A DNA stretch of 64,000 nt from Limnephilus marmoratus. Lineage: Eukaryota; Arthropoda; Insecta; Trichoptera; Limnephilidae. Location: positions 27,799,988-27,863,987 of the forward strand of contig OU862918.1 in assembly GCA_917880885.1 (NCBI GenBank), in the 5' to 3' direction. Position 1 is the stretch's first letter; each line of letters opens with the position of its first letter. Of the stretch, positions 25,201 to 40,200 are shown piece after piece. Under the pieces are notes generated by a model. The model was not told the origin of the DNA and did not search any database. It saw nothing but the letters and a program-made list of their open reading frames with translations. A program made the translations under genes and the position numbers.

Positions 25201-28200
25201 TCATTAATTTCTATTTTTTAAATCTTCTAGATGTCATCCGATGGTACTGCATTCACCTCGCAATCTTGTGATGAAGAATATCTGAAGATCAAGGGCGGGC
25301 GTTCCCCGGCCAGTCCTCTCATGACCAGGATGTGCTACAATCGGATCCCCCCCGACACCCTGACCTCGTCTGACCGATATGTCTGGGTGGAATACCACGC
25401 AGATAACTATTCTGCTACTACAACCATCGGCTTAAAGATTACTTCAGATGCTCTGGGTACATATTTTAAACTCTTCTTGAACTGCCATTGTATTGACATT
25501 TTGATTTTTTTTTTCATTTTGGATGGAAACTGATTGTGTTGTAAACTAATTGTTGCCTCCCAACACAGGATTTACTAGCGAGACAGACAAGTACATCACC
25601 CATGTGTTATATTATAATGTAATAATTTAGAAAGTTAAAAATTTATGTGAAAAAAAATCTTCTTTGCATTGTCTTATTCGAGTGCAAGGCTCATCGCCTC
25701 GACAAGTCGCCTCTGGGCTTTCCTGTTCTGTACTACTTCAGGGCCTCCATTAATAGTTGACCCAACCGCTTCTCACATAGCCTCTAGACTTCCTTCTCCC
25801 AACTTTGTTTGGAGTGTTCCACTGGATGACTTCCCTCTGGAATCGTACTCAATATTTTCAGTGCTTCAGGCATTCTTAGCCAAGCAAACTTATTTTCAAC
25901 TTTTCTGTGAAGAGTAAGGGTGGTTCGATTTTAAGGCAATCTTGTTTCATCGAGTTTCTTTATTCGATTCCATTTTGTAATGTATTCTTACCACTTGACC
26001 TTTGACTCCAGAATGCTCTCGTTCATCATCCAGTTTTGGTGAAAGTATCTAAGCATGTAAGACAGTATGTGTAAAGTGAGGAGATACACTGACAATGACT
26101 TATACACTACCAAAGATATTGAAATACAAGAGATTTGCTGTGATGGCCACACGACCGTCGGCAGACTACCATCTAGTGCAGCGTTTCCTACCCTTTTTCA
26201 GCCACGGATCCCTAGAAAATCAAGCACAATTTTCAAGGACCCCCTTAAGATGAAGTGAAATCCTATTTTGATTAATCTTTACGACGAATCGGCTTACAGT
26301 ATGAACATCAAAAAATATGCTACGAATAAATTGAAGCTTTTACTAGCTTTTTTATGTATTGGAATTACAATAAATTATTATTTACGTAACAAAAAATATA
26401 AGCGTAAACCACAAAAAAAAAGTTTTTTCATGACTTAACTATGAAGTGATACAAAAAACAATTTTTAAAAAATACCCCTTCATGGCTAAGACTATTTTTG
26501 AGGTTTTGTATGTTCTAACTTTTTTCATTCTTATAAAATTATGCAAAAAATAAATAAAAACCACTTTTTCGCTTACTTGCCTTGTGCAAATAAGACGCTC
26601 GATTTTAAAATTTTGCAGGCATGAGATTCGAAATATTTCTAGCTTTTATATTCCTCTAAATAAAAAACAAGCAATAAATTTCATCGGTACCATTCATTTT
26701 AGTATTACAAGTACAAAAAAATACTTTTTTTATAAATAATATGTTAATAATTAACATACAACAGCAACACCAACATTCACATTTACCGATTAATTAATGT
26801 GAAGATTGGTCATACTTTTTTGCAACTAAATTTGTGATATTCGGGTTGATCTTAGTACTAAGTTGTAATTTTAAATCGGATTCCACTTGTAATCTGTTTC
26901 TGTATTTGTTTTTAGTACATATACACAAGAGCAGGGAATGCATTTTCACAGAGGTATGTGGTTGAGAAAAGCAAATCTTTCTTTACATTCACCTAAAAAT
27001 TGACAATTTGGAAAATCTTTATTTATTTAATATACTAGTTGTTACCTGTGAAAAATTATAGGATTTAACTTGACTTGAAAGTACTTGCCAAGAAAAAAAA
27101 CAGAGTGTACAATTCTCACGTGGTAGAAAACTAAAGTATACAAGAGTCGCGAGGTTACGAAGCACCACACAAAGAGGAGACTGGTTATACTATCTCATTC
27201 TCTCACAGGCTATATCCTATAGATGTATTTTGTCACTATTTTTGGTTTCATCGAGTTTCAAATCACAACGGTGCTAAAGAAGTTTTCACTTAAAAAAAAC
27301 ACATACATCTCAAATTTTTTCTCATATTCCCCTTATTTTTCTTTCCTTTGTTCCCACTTTTGTTCTTGGTCAGTTTTGGCAGAGTGGTTTTGTATGAGAA
27401 TTTGTGTTCCAGGCTGTGGTCGCATGCTGACAAACTGGAGTCGTAATTTCCAGACGCCCAACTTCCCTCACAGCTACGGAGAAAAAGAAGAATGTTCCTG
27501 GGAGATTCGAGCTGACACGGGATACAGGATTAAACTAACTTTCATCAATCGTTTCTTTTTAGAAACATCGCCAAATTGTACAAAGGACTTTGTAGAGGTT
27601 AATTTCTTTTATGTATATATATTTTTTTAATGCAGATATTGCAAGTCCTAACTGTCTCGAGTTACTTGCATGGTATCCCCAGTAATGACGGATCCCCGAT
27701 TCACTTTGTGAGGCTGATGGGTTTTATAAGATAGAAGATTTTTATTTTTATTTTGGTGGCTTAGCAGTGGTGCCCGGGCTCATGGGGTGAGAATTGTCTA
27801 GGTCTTGGCGGCGGATACCTCTGCCCACCTGCTTTGTGTCGGGCCGGATCGAGAGAGGCCGGTTTGGGGATCCTTTGACTTCTCCAAATGGTCTCTCTCG
27901 AACCATCGTTTTGCACCGCAGTGGGAGATTACGGAGAGACGCGTAGATTCCTACCCATCTCTCATATTTTTTCCTACTCTGAACTTTCTCACCTTCCTTT
28001 TCTTAAATAGACACAGCATTCCCAATTATGGCATAGGCCTTGAGGTAAATTATTTTTCTCCAGCGTGGGGTAAAAAAATGAGTATTGAGGGAGTGGGGAG
28101 GGGGAGGAGATGAGAAATAGAAAGATTGGGAAGTTTCTGGCTATTTAGATCTGGTCTCTAAACATGGCAATTACCTGTTCAAGTAACTTTTCGATTTTGA

Positions 28201-31200
28201 ATGTGGTCTTATAAGTCTAGGGTGATACTTACGGCCATTGTTCCTAATCCTACTGATCAATTGTTGAACGGAAATTTTGGCTCTCTACTCCTCAAATGCA
28301 CAAATACTCTCTTCCCAATGCAAGTCTCCGACCAATGGGCGAATCGAGCATTACTTAACAAATCACTTAGCTGATCGGAGACTCAGTTTGATCGTTTGAA
28401 AAGTTGAGAACAACAAAGTACCTGCTGTGATAATTCTCCAACATAACGACACCAAATGTGATGTAGATTCTCCAGTTTCCCAATTGTACTACTATCTTCT
28501 GGATACCCCATGTGGGCAACCCCGCAATGGTGGGAAGCGACTTATTTTTTTATTATTTTTTTTTACATGAATACCGCACAAGAGTCCCAACTGCTCCCGT
28601 CTGAAGCCAGCGGGACCATGGCATACCCATTGGGATATGTTGTAAGGCTGAAGGTAGTGGGGAGGGGAAGGAGATATGGAAGAGGAAAGTGGGGAAGTAC
28701 CTGGCTATTCAGATCTGGTCACCAAATACGGCTAAAGCCATTTCAAGCAACGTTTCAATTCTGAATGATACTGAGAGTATCTTCCACTCTTAAACGCAAA
28801 TATACTATACACGGTGTTCGGAAACTCGTAGTACAAGCGGGAAACTGGTAAATCTACATCACATTCGGAGTCGTTTTGTGATATAACTTTTTTGATTTGA
28901 GCTTTCATTTTCGAGTAAATCGGGTCTGAAGTTGGAATTTTTGCATGCATCGAAGGGTAAACCGGGCTCAAAAGTTTTTTTTAACCCTTAAGTTGCCGGA
29001 AAAATGGAAAAATAGAAAAAAAATAATATTAAAATGAAATGCTCAAATCAAAAAAAAATAAGTTTTTTGGGTTCTCTACGTGATGTAGATTCACCAGTTT
29101 CCCGCTTGTACTACGAGTTTCCGGACACGTTGTATATTGTTTTAAAAAATTAAAATTTATTTGCCACGCAGGGATTCAATCCCGCGACCTTCGGAGTGCT
29201 AGTCAAGAGCCTTACCGCTGGACTATGCCGGCCGTCGACTAAAGTCGATATAACAGAGAAAATGTAAAATGAACATATTGAGGGTTAAATATGCACTTCA
29301 TGGTTTCGGCGATATAATGTTTTTAATTTGTTCGGTTTTCGGAACAACTCATACAGGTCTCGTAGAAATCGTTGTGTGTCCCTTACTATCATAGTGAGAG
29401 ATATAGAAAGAGAAAACACGGATCAGAAAGAGTGAACAACCCACTTCATATTCAAACTTAAAAGTTCACCAGAAAAGAAGTAAAATGTAGATCTTTGTGT
29501 AATCAACCATTTTTGAAATTTTTTTTTGAAAAATGTGTTTTTTTTTCATTATCAGTAATTTTAGTTCGAAAAATTGTAATGTGAGCCTTTTTTTAAACTT
29601 TTTTTTTTGATTTACATAAAATGCTGAACGATGATAAAACTAATTTTATCATCGTTCCAAAACATTTTTTAGATTTCTAATATGTTAAAAAATATTCAAT
29701 TTATTTGGGTTTTATTGTAAAGTGGAAATATTTTGACCCTCTGATAAAATACGGTCGAGGCCTGAGGGGTTAATATGTTCTTATTTTTACAGATATTTGA
29801 TTATACGGCAGGAGATTGGAAATCGTTGAGAAAATTGTGCGGCCGTAATCTTCCTGACAGTTTTGAATCTTCTTCTGAAAAGATGAAAGTTCTATTTAGA
29901 TCCGATGAGGGTGTCAATGGAGATGGCTTCCAGGTAATAATTTCATTTAAACATTCGGTTTACCTTATAATATACTGAGTCACAAGACTAACTGCACACT
30001 TTAAAATAAAGTGTTCCCAGGCAGAGCTCATGTCTACGTCATCATGGAGTATTCAAAAGGAACCTACATCTTATAATATTGCTTCTTATAATACTGTTAG
30101 GTGACAGTGACCATTCTTCTATAATAAGAAAGTTGAGTCCATTTTTTTTATTTTTATCAATGTTCACATAAACTTAAATACTAGTATTTTTTTTTTTTAA
30201 GTTCGTTTTCATAATTAAATTAATTCTCCAAGTTTAAATTTTAATAAGCCCGCCAAAACAAACGGAATCCAAGAGATAAAAGGCGGGGTATGAGTGTGTG
30301 ACGTCATTTGGACTCTGAAAAACATGTCGATTGAGCATTTTGTATGGAGATTTTTTAAATTCTTCAATAAGGAATTCCAGTGTTTTTTTTTATCAATGTT
30401 AACCGTCTATCAGTATTTAAAAAAAAAATTGAATAAGATTTCATAGTTGAATTACTTTTTAAAGAATTTTTAAACAACGACTCCCGCTGGAATAAATTCT
30501 GTCGACATTTTGTAGCTAGCGCCGCACGCTCGCCAGTAGCGAGAATTACGACTCCCGTGAGAACTAATGTAACTTGTGACAGTTACAAATCAGCTGTTGG
30601 TGGGCAGCCATTTTAATGGATTACCCGTTATATCTGGCGGATTGGAGTGTCCCGAAACGGGAGAATTTTGTGTCTAACAGAATTTACAGGATGACGGATT
30701 TTCTGACGGAATCGAATAAAGTAACAAAATACATACTTTTATTGGTGAAAATAGCCTACATTTTCATAACACTGACGCTAGCGGGTAGCGAGCAAAGTTG
30801 ACCAATTTTCAACTTTTTTTCGTAGATTGTCCACAATTTGCTAGTTAGCTTGTAATACAATTATACTGAGCGAGTTTACTAACAGATGGAGAGGAAGATA
30901 CTATCAGTATCGCCCTGGTGTAAGACCACCATTCAGAATTGAAACGTTGCTTGAAATGGCTTTAGCCGTGTTTGGTGACCAGATCTGAATAGCCAGGTAT
31001 TTCTCCACCTTCCTCTTCCCTATCTCCTTCCCCTCCCCACTACCTTCAGCCTCACAACATACCCCAATTGGGGATGCCATAATCCCTCTGGCTCCAGATG
31101 GGAGCAGTTGGGACTCAAAAAAAACAGATAGTGAATTTCCCAGCTAGTAGCTTGTAAACTCGCTCAACGTCATCGAGGCTTCACTTAAACTAAAAAGACT

Positions 31201-34200
31201 CAACAAGATAGCAAGCAAAACTGTTTGGTCTATACCTCTCTCATCATAAACAAACCATAACTCGTATAATAGAAAGAGATGCACGATCATGATTCGAATG
31301 ATCATCATGAATTGTGAATGATCATCATCAATGATCACGATTCAAATGATCATGATACAAACAGGCGTACAGATGATGTCAGAATTCTTCCGACCAATCA
31401 TGAAGCGTTTTTAATTTGTAGCTTTTTAATCATTTTTTAAGAACGTTTAATTATTTCTAAGAATAATATTATTGAAATATCTTAATATATTTAGAATCGA
31501 TATTTTTTGATCTACATGAACATATTTTTTTTGTCAAAATATTTTTCACTCAATTTCCTTATTGATATTTGATGATATTTATATGATTCCTTTACAACGA
31601 ATATATTTATATTACAAAACTAGTATTATAACATAAATTAACCATTTTAACACAGCCTCACGGGGGGGGTCAATTTATAACGTTAATTATATTAAATACT
31701 GCGTGAGTTCGAACAGAGAGCTTTTATTCAGGGAAAAAAATGTAACACAACAAAATAATAATAAGTACACCGTGTATGCGAGTATAACGATATTTCGGTA
31801 AATATATGAACGCGGCGCGTTAATCTCCGACTGAGGTCTGACTATCTCTAGGGACTCCTCTACCCTATCAGTGTGGACAAGAAAATATCTCACAGCTGAT
31901 CTTTGGTATTGAGCCTTAGGACTGTCTTCTGGATCTCTGCTTGTTCAAGGCCGCGCTCTGGTTTATATAGGGCGGCTGGGCGGCTGGTAGTACATCCTTC
32001 GGTAATTAGGTGGCCGGGAGCGGGGGGGCTGCCCGGTGATTAGCCGATGGTTTGAATTGTGCAACCAATGCTATCCCTACGGCATGCTGCGTTTGTAGAT
32101 AAGGATGGCGTATCATGTGTGAGCGAGAAAGTATTCGAGCCCGTGCGGTGTCGCTCGTTATAGTATTTATAAGTACCTAGGTACATCGACGATTAAGATA
32201 TGTAATATATTATTTTAATGCATACAATTAATGCAGAATCGAAATAAAACACAGTAATTTATGTGTACATATTTTCTAGTTCAGTCAAAAATTTATGTCT
32301 AAAAATATAAATTACTAGCTGGTTCCCGGCATGCGTTGCTATGCCATTTAATAAAGAAATTGTTTATCCCTGCTTGTCCTTTCCCATTCGTCCCGTTCCC
32401 GTTCCCCTTCCTCCTCCCCTTCCTCTCCCGCGTTCCCTTCCCCTCTTGCGTTCACACTCCGTCTCCTCCACCTTCCCTCTCCCCATTCCAATCTCCCCCT
32501 TCCCCCGTCCCGCGAACACCCCTCTCCCCTCCCACCTCCCGCATTCCATATATTCAGTCCCGGTACATTCAGTTTTCAAACAGCTCGCGTGCCACCTATT
32601 GTATTTTTTTATACAAATTTCATAATGCCAGAGCTCACCAGTAGTTTTATACAAACCTTGTCCTGATAATAACGAACACACAAAAAAAAAGAATTATCCG
32701 ATTTGGTGCAGTCGTTCGGAAGTTATGCGCGTACATACATTTCGGCGATTCATTTTTATTTATATAGATATAGATGGATGAATACACAGAAGCTTAAAAT
32801 TTTATCAAAATAAAATTTGTTTAGTTGCATAAAATTAAAAAATAAATTGTCTTGTAACATTTGGAATCCGGCTGCTAACAATAACACTCCTTATAACATG
32901 CCAATAAGGTTTAAATTCCCGCTTTACACCTGCTACCTGTTTTGATTTATCCACTGGAGCGATTTTGGTCGAAAAATGGACCACTTTTATTTTTCTGCGA
33001 TTGATAGCGGTCCAAAAATTGACCAAATTTTCCTACCATTTGTAAAACATTTATTGTAATTATTTAAAACATTTCCCCGGGCAGGCCTTTATTTTAAAAC
33101 GAAGCTATTGAAATGCTTTCTCTATTATGACCATACATGTCGCAAAACCGAACTTCTTAGACTATTTTAGAAAGATGTTAAAAATATATTTTTTTAATAT
33201 TTTTTTCTTGTCGAATTTTTGATCAGCTTTTTACTTTTTCCTTAGATATTTTTTTTTAAATTTAATTAATTATAATGTATTACAAAAAATAACATGGTAA
33301 CATGTTATTCCCAATGAGTTAAGAAACAAACTCATTTCGGGAAGGACAGACACATATAAGTACATTTTACATTTACAAGTTAAAAAACATAAAATAATAA
33401 TAATAATAATAATAAAAGTTGCATTGTCAAGAATAGAGATTTTTGAAATACTGAGAGACATTCATACACATAAACCATAAAAAAAAAAAAAAAAAAAAAA
33501 CAATAAACTTATGAAGGCGAGCGAATCATTTAAAAACATTTTCAGAAAATATTCTTTAAGCGTTTTAATATTTTTTTTGTTAGCAACTGGTTGCTTTATT
33601 TCATGAGGTAATGCATTGTATTGTCTATATGCAGTATATTGTAATGAGTTAATAAATACCAAATTTAGTTGTATGGGTAGATGATGCTAGGTGTATTTGA
33701 TTTTGAGATTGTGTTTTGTGCTGGTGTATGTCTGAATTAAAGGTTGGTCTGATGGTAATGTGTGAGGATCTATGTATGATTTGTAATATTGCACTAGTGA
33801 TATTGTATTTAAGTAGGATCGTAAAAGGAAGTATGTTTGTCTTTGAATATATATGTTTGATATGTGTATCCCACGGCAGATGGTAGATATTCCTTGTAGC
33901 TCGATTTTGAATCACCTGTATTTCTGATATTTGTTTTTTAGTAATAGTTCCCTAGATACTAACTAAATAACTCAGATGAGAGTGAATCATCGCATAGTAA
34001 GTGGCCCGTAGTAGAGATGTGGAGAGAAGACCTTGGAGTCGGTATAGTACACCGGTTATTGGGGAAATTTTCGATTTCACATACTCAACATGTGAGTTCC
34101 ACGAAAGCTTAGAGTCTATTAAGAGCCCTAAATATTTCGTAACTTCTATATTTTGGAGTTTATCAGTTCCAAGTGAAATATTCATGGAAGCATAATCCTT

Positions 34201-37200
34201 ATTACCGAAAGTTAGGTAGTGCGTTTTTTTTATATTGTGGCTCAATTTATTAATACGCAGCCAATTAGCTAGAATTGAGACATCTACATTCATTAGAGAC
34301 TCAAGTTCACTCAGGCTTGTACTGTGATATGCACCTTTCATTATCAAGTATACCACAGACACATACAGGAATCGAAAATATTCTATGTTGACTCGAATAA
34401 GTTGCCCCCTCATGGCAGTTTAAATTAAAAAACATGCAGGATTCACACGATTACAAACTTTATGATTTATTTATATATTTTTTATAAATCCTTCAAATAT
34501 GAGATAAAGGTTAATTCATTGGCTATATAGTTCTATAATAAGTTTTTATGTCTCCATGTTAAAATTCGAAGGTATGATTTTTTTAATGTTGGCGAAAAGT
34601 TTAAGAAATGACCTTCTGGGAAATCTCAAGCTATCGAGGCAAATTTATTTATTTCGCGTGATTGCTCCAGTGGCTAAGCAAGGAAAAAGCCAAAATGTAT
34701 GTTTTAATTTATTTTACATTTAATTTATTTACGAAGTTCAGGCACATATATTTAAATGTTTTAAGATCATTTTCTAAATAACTTAATTTGCCACATTATA
34801 CAATAAAACCATAAACTTATAGATGGACAAATCAACAAAATACTCAATATTTCCAAGGGCAAATGTGTGTTCTACTATCTATTATTTCTAAAATATTTCT
34901 AAGCGATCAAATTTTTCAAACCAAAAATGTGTGGTTTTGCATTACTTCATAGTGCTTCTCCTTAAATAACATTTTCACAAAAAGAAAACAAGAGATTATA
35001 TTAAAACACAATACATTTTTGTTCTGTTCTAAAAGTAATTTAACTTCTAAAAATTCCAATACAAAATTGAATGGTCACCTTATAATATAAGTGTTCGAAT
35101 CAAGAAATAAGTCTTTTGTATTTCTTGGGCACTGACTATGTAACAATTTCTAGACATTTTTGTTTTGAAAAGTTTTAATTTTCGATGTACATTTGTTACT
35201 TTATATGTTAAAGTAACAATGACGAAATGTACATCAAAACAAAAAAAAAGAAATAAGTCGTCCCAGGCGGGAACTTATTAAAACTTTATAATGATAATTT
35301 AATACTATTTTTCCTGTTAATTTATTAACAAGTAATTTATAAATTAATGTTAAATGTTTACATCATTCTGTCTGAATTTTATTACCATTTTGTGCAATAA
35401 TTTATGAAATAAAAAACTTCTTTTTTTTAGCTTTTTGAAGTGAAAACTTTTTTAGCACTTTTTATGATGATCGTCGATGACGTAGGTATGATCTCTCCCC
35501 GGGAGGAGTACTTGTACCTTCTTGTTTTGATTAACTCATTGAATTTACGTTACTATGTATATGCAAAACATTTTATTTAGCTATGAATAGCAGTTTTATT
35601 TTCATGGGATGATGTTAAAATAATATCTAGACACAATTATTAAACTTAATGTATTTATTTCACACAATTTACATTACAAGAATGCTTTGAGTGTCCAACT
35701 AGGAACGTTTCCCATTTTAGGATAGTCCATTTCACTGTTTAGGTAGGCACTTGCTTATATATATGGAACTCAGTACTAAAGTAATTACATTTACATAATT
35801 ACAGTGGCGGTTCCCCATAAGGGGACCATGGGGACAGTTATTCCAGAAACATACCAAGAAAAAATTGACAATTCTTTGTGTTCACAAAAAATAATGAATG
35901 CGTTCTCAACATAAAAGTGTCATTGCGCTTAGAAATATAATCTAAAAAATTAATTTGGATAATTTTTAGGCTCGAAATTTGAGATATTTCTGCGAACAAA
36001 CGTGCGACCGCTCTTCTTTCTTCTTTATAGCATATTTGAGCATACTAAACTAATACTAGCGCGAAACGCGACCGGTCGGCCACTTCGGACTCGACTCGAC
36101 GCATAGGTACTAGATACTAGCGCCCGCTTGACTGTGCGCACTGACTACTGCGCAGTTAGGGGACAACACGGCGATGTATTCCTTCTAAAATGAAGTTTTT
36201 GCGTGCGCTGAATATTTTTGTATGTGATAATTGTGGTCACTCTAGTGATCACATAACTCTGGCCCGGACGGCTGGAAGACAAATTAGTTTCAGTGTAGAC
36301 CTTGTAGACCGATAAAAGGTACAACACACAGCACTATGCAATCTAAACAGTGCAAAACAATGCACGCACTTTTTCATAAATGGGCCTTGAGCCAATTTTT
36401 ATTTGGTTTCTGGCGTGATTGTGCATTTAACAGGGCACATCTAGATATTATACGTCAATGAATAAAGTAAATGACAGGATTCTTTATCAAAGAGTTCTTA
36501 CTCTATTATTTTTCAATATGATATTATATGTTTATTTTTCATAGGCTCGCTGGGTTCCTTTCTGTGGTGGAACGTTTGATGTTGTTGAGACACCAAAGAC
36601 AATGGTCAGTCCTGGGACCCCCGTATATGGCAAAAATTTGAGCTGTGTTTACAAATTTGTTGCAGCGGAAGGCCAATATATCAACCTTAATTTTACAAAG
36701 TTTATATTGGAGAAAGGTAATACATCATTTCTTTTTTCTCATTCTTTGCCCAATAAATAATCTGTATATGTATTTAAAAATCTCGTGTCATGGTGTTTGT
36801 GGTCGCACTCCTCCGAAACAGCTCGACCGATTTTTATGATTTTTTTATGTATATTTGGTAGGTATGAGAATAGGTCGTAAAGTATATTTAATACCGCTAG
36901 GTAAAAAAATACCTATAACCCCAAATTTTCACCCTTCTACCCCACCCTCCTAATTTTTAATCGCGATTATAGTATTTTTGTATGAACAAATTTAACCGTC
37001 GTTGGTATTTCAAACAGAACGAAATTATTTATGTTGTTGAATGACAGATGGCGCTATGTCTGCCTCATCATTTCATCCACACATGCGCAAGTCATTCACG
37101 AGAATAAATAATAAGTTATTTTTTATTTAACAACCAAAATATTTTGTACAAATTTTTCCGGGTCAGCTAGTCTTAATATATAAAAATGAATGTTTCTTTG

Positions 37201-40200
37201 TTTGTCCCTCATGGGTTCTATATATAATAATGAGCACTGACATTATGAAATTATTTCCTATACTATTCATTCGGTTGTGATGAAACTTTGGTGAGTTGCA
37301 AAGGTTTCTGCAGATAATGGTGAGCTCTTGTGAATTTTGTTTACAATTTTTGCAATAGGTGGCGCACGAGGGAGTGGCTGGTTGAGCAAGACCTAATCTA
37401 GACCTCTCCAGCCAGAGTCTCTTGACCCATCGCCTTGCACTGCAGTGGGACTCCTGGGTACATTGACCCCCAGATTCCTTCTCACTCCTCATACCTTTTT
37501 CCATCCCAGGACTCCCTCTCCTTTCTTCCCTTCAAAATACCCTCCACACAGCATCCGCAAAGAAGACATTGGCCCTGGGGGAATTTTTCTTCCTCAGGGC
37601 CTTCTGTGTGCAGCTATTGTAAAAAAAAAAATGTTTATATATAGTGGAGTCCGGATAAACGACCCTCAAGGGACCGGCGATACTTGATCATACTAACCGG
37701 ATGACGCACAAAACGGCCGGATAATTTAAGCTTGTTTATCTATATATATATTATCTATAATCCAAAAAGATACAATGTACCTACATTCTATGCAAGTAAA
37801 TATGTAGTTACTAACATAGAAAGTCTGTAATTTGAGTTTGTTTATGGCCAATTTTTGTTCGATAGTAAGAACTATTTAAATTACTCTCATAACTTACAAG
37901 GCACATCTATTTTGTTCAAACTATGTAGGAGTCGATTTTATATTTTGATTTTTATTGTTTCTCTCTTTTATACACTGTCACTAAGCCCACCATTTGTTAC
38001 TATTTACAATTTATAATTTACTGTTCATAAATTGGATATGTTCATAAATTTCCTCCACAACACAGGTTAACTCTTAGCGTGAGGAACAATATACTCGTAC
38101 TATACCTTTGTAATTTAACCTCTCATCTGTCGCAAGCCTGCCGGCGGGCTCAAAAACTCTTTGTTTTTTTTTTTTTAATGCGCTTTCTAGGACCTGGGTA
38201 CTTATTTGATTATTGTAGCTACTCTGAATTATTTTTAAATAATTTTCTATGAAATTTGCAGGCATTTTTTCGAAATACCATCTAACATTCAACAGGTTAA
38301 ATATATTAATTTATTAAGAAAAAAAGAGTAATTTTTCAACAACGTATTTTTAAATACATATTTGTCTTTTAGGAAATGGCAATCAAAGATGTCAATATGA
38401 TAATGTAACTTTGGAGCAAGAAGTGTCCTACTTTATGATGAGAGAAGAACCAACTGTATTCTGTGGCACTCAATCTCCGGGATACGTGCGAATGAAAAAT
38501 CACATCATAATGAAATTCCAAACTGACATGTGGTTTCAAACTTCAGGTTTTGCTCTGCAATACAGCCTTGATGGTAAGTAAATTATGTCATTTTGGCAAA
38601 TGGTTTCTATCTCTGGTTTTGGCATTTCTTTTTGTAATATGCAGATCGAAATATGTTTATACAAATAATAATATATTTTTTTGGTTTTTATAATGGTCTG
38701 GTAAAACATAGGTATTTATAAATAAGAGTAAAGATGGAACAGAGTCAAAAACAAAAATAGTTTAAAAATAAAATTGAAAGCAAAGAAACACAGGAAAAAA
38801 AGAAAAATATAGTATAATAAAATTCAGAGAAATAAAAATTAATAAAAAAGAGTACTTTGGTCCATCGGATCTGAGATTCTGGGAGCCAGTGTCTTTCTCC
38901 AATGTTTTTCTATGCTTGTTCCTGAAGTCAGATGGGATTCTATGATGAGAATATTTCTGGAGTTGTTAATCCTTCCCCCCAGCCCTGCAATCCTGGTTTT
39001 CAATAAAGCTTTAAATCCTGGAACTCGCCCTTCTGTAAACATTGAAAGGCACTGTAGTGCCTGGGATGTCCAAACATCAAACTTTATGCATATTGCATTG
39101 CACGGCCATGGTTCTTTTTTAAGTTTTCCCAGAGCTCACATGTAATATGTGTACCAGGTGGTGCAAAAGGCTAGGAAAAGTGTCCTTTTCATCCGTAGCA
39201 TAGGCTAGGTGTTTTCTCCATAAGGTAGTCTGAAATAGATCACTTTTGTGATAAGACCACTGCTCATTGTTCTGTTTTTTTTTTTTTTTTGTTTTGTTTC
39301 TATGTATGTGTCCTTTTACACACATTAAAGAGTTATTTTGTATTGTATTCTTTTACATTTTTTTATTGAATAGGGTGATGGCATACCTTCGTAATGTAGT
39401 AAAAAAACAGATTAACTAACTAACCATCACGCCGTTTTCCCGCAGAGGTAGGCAGAGGGGACGGACCGCCAAATAACTCGGTCTTGGCACACACTCTTTG
39501 CCTCACTCACATTCATTCATCGTCTCATACATACTCTTCTATTATTCTGACTTTTGACATGGCGCGTCTCAAGTATCTGATTCACTTGATCGTGCCATGT
39601 CTTCCTCGGGCGTCCCCGACTTCTTCTACCATTCACATTTGCATCATATATTCTTTTTACACTACTTTCTTCACTCATTCGCTCTACGTGCCCAAACCAT
39701 CTGAGGGTCCCTTTCTTAATTTTGCTCATTATACTTACATCAGCCTTACATTCTTTGCGGATATCCACATTTCTAACACGATCATACATGGTTTTACCAC
39801 ACATACGTCTCAGGGATCTCATTTCAACAGCATTCAGTTAACTTTCATCCTTCCTCTGCCAGTTCCATGCCTCACTGCCATACATCAGGGTAGGTACCAG
39901 GACTCCATTGTGGACTGCTAGCTTCGCTTTTTTTGACAGTTTTTTATTAGCGCCAACAGCATTCAGTCCTCCATTAATGGAGTTACCGGCATTTACCCTT
40001 CTTTCGATATCTCTATCAGCCTTCCCATCTCTCGTAAACATACTACCCAGATAAACAAACTCATCCACCTGCTCCAAGTATTCATCATTCACAAATATAT
40101 CGCACACTGTTTTCGTACTCTCTCTTTCAAACACCATGACTTTAGACTTACTTACATTCATCATTAACTCATTCTTCATACATTAATTATGAATAAAATT

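Noticed and set aside
29155..29240. tRNA gene on the minus strand
   Set aside because: Box A and B are present, but a near-identical copy at 56786 with the same flanks shows a dispersed SINE.
32336..32681. Overlapping reading frames rich in Pro/Ser or Arg/Gly
   Set aside because: They come from a pyrimidine-rich low-complexity tract inside a dispersed repeat.
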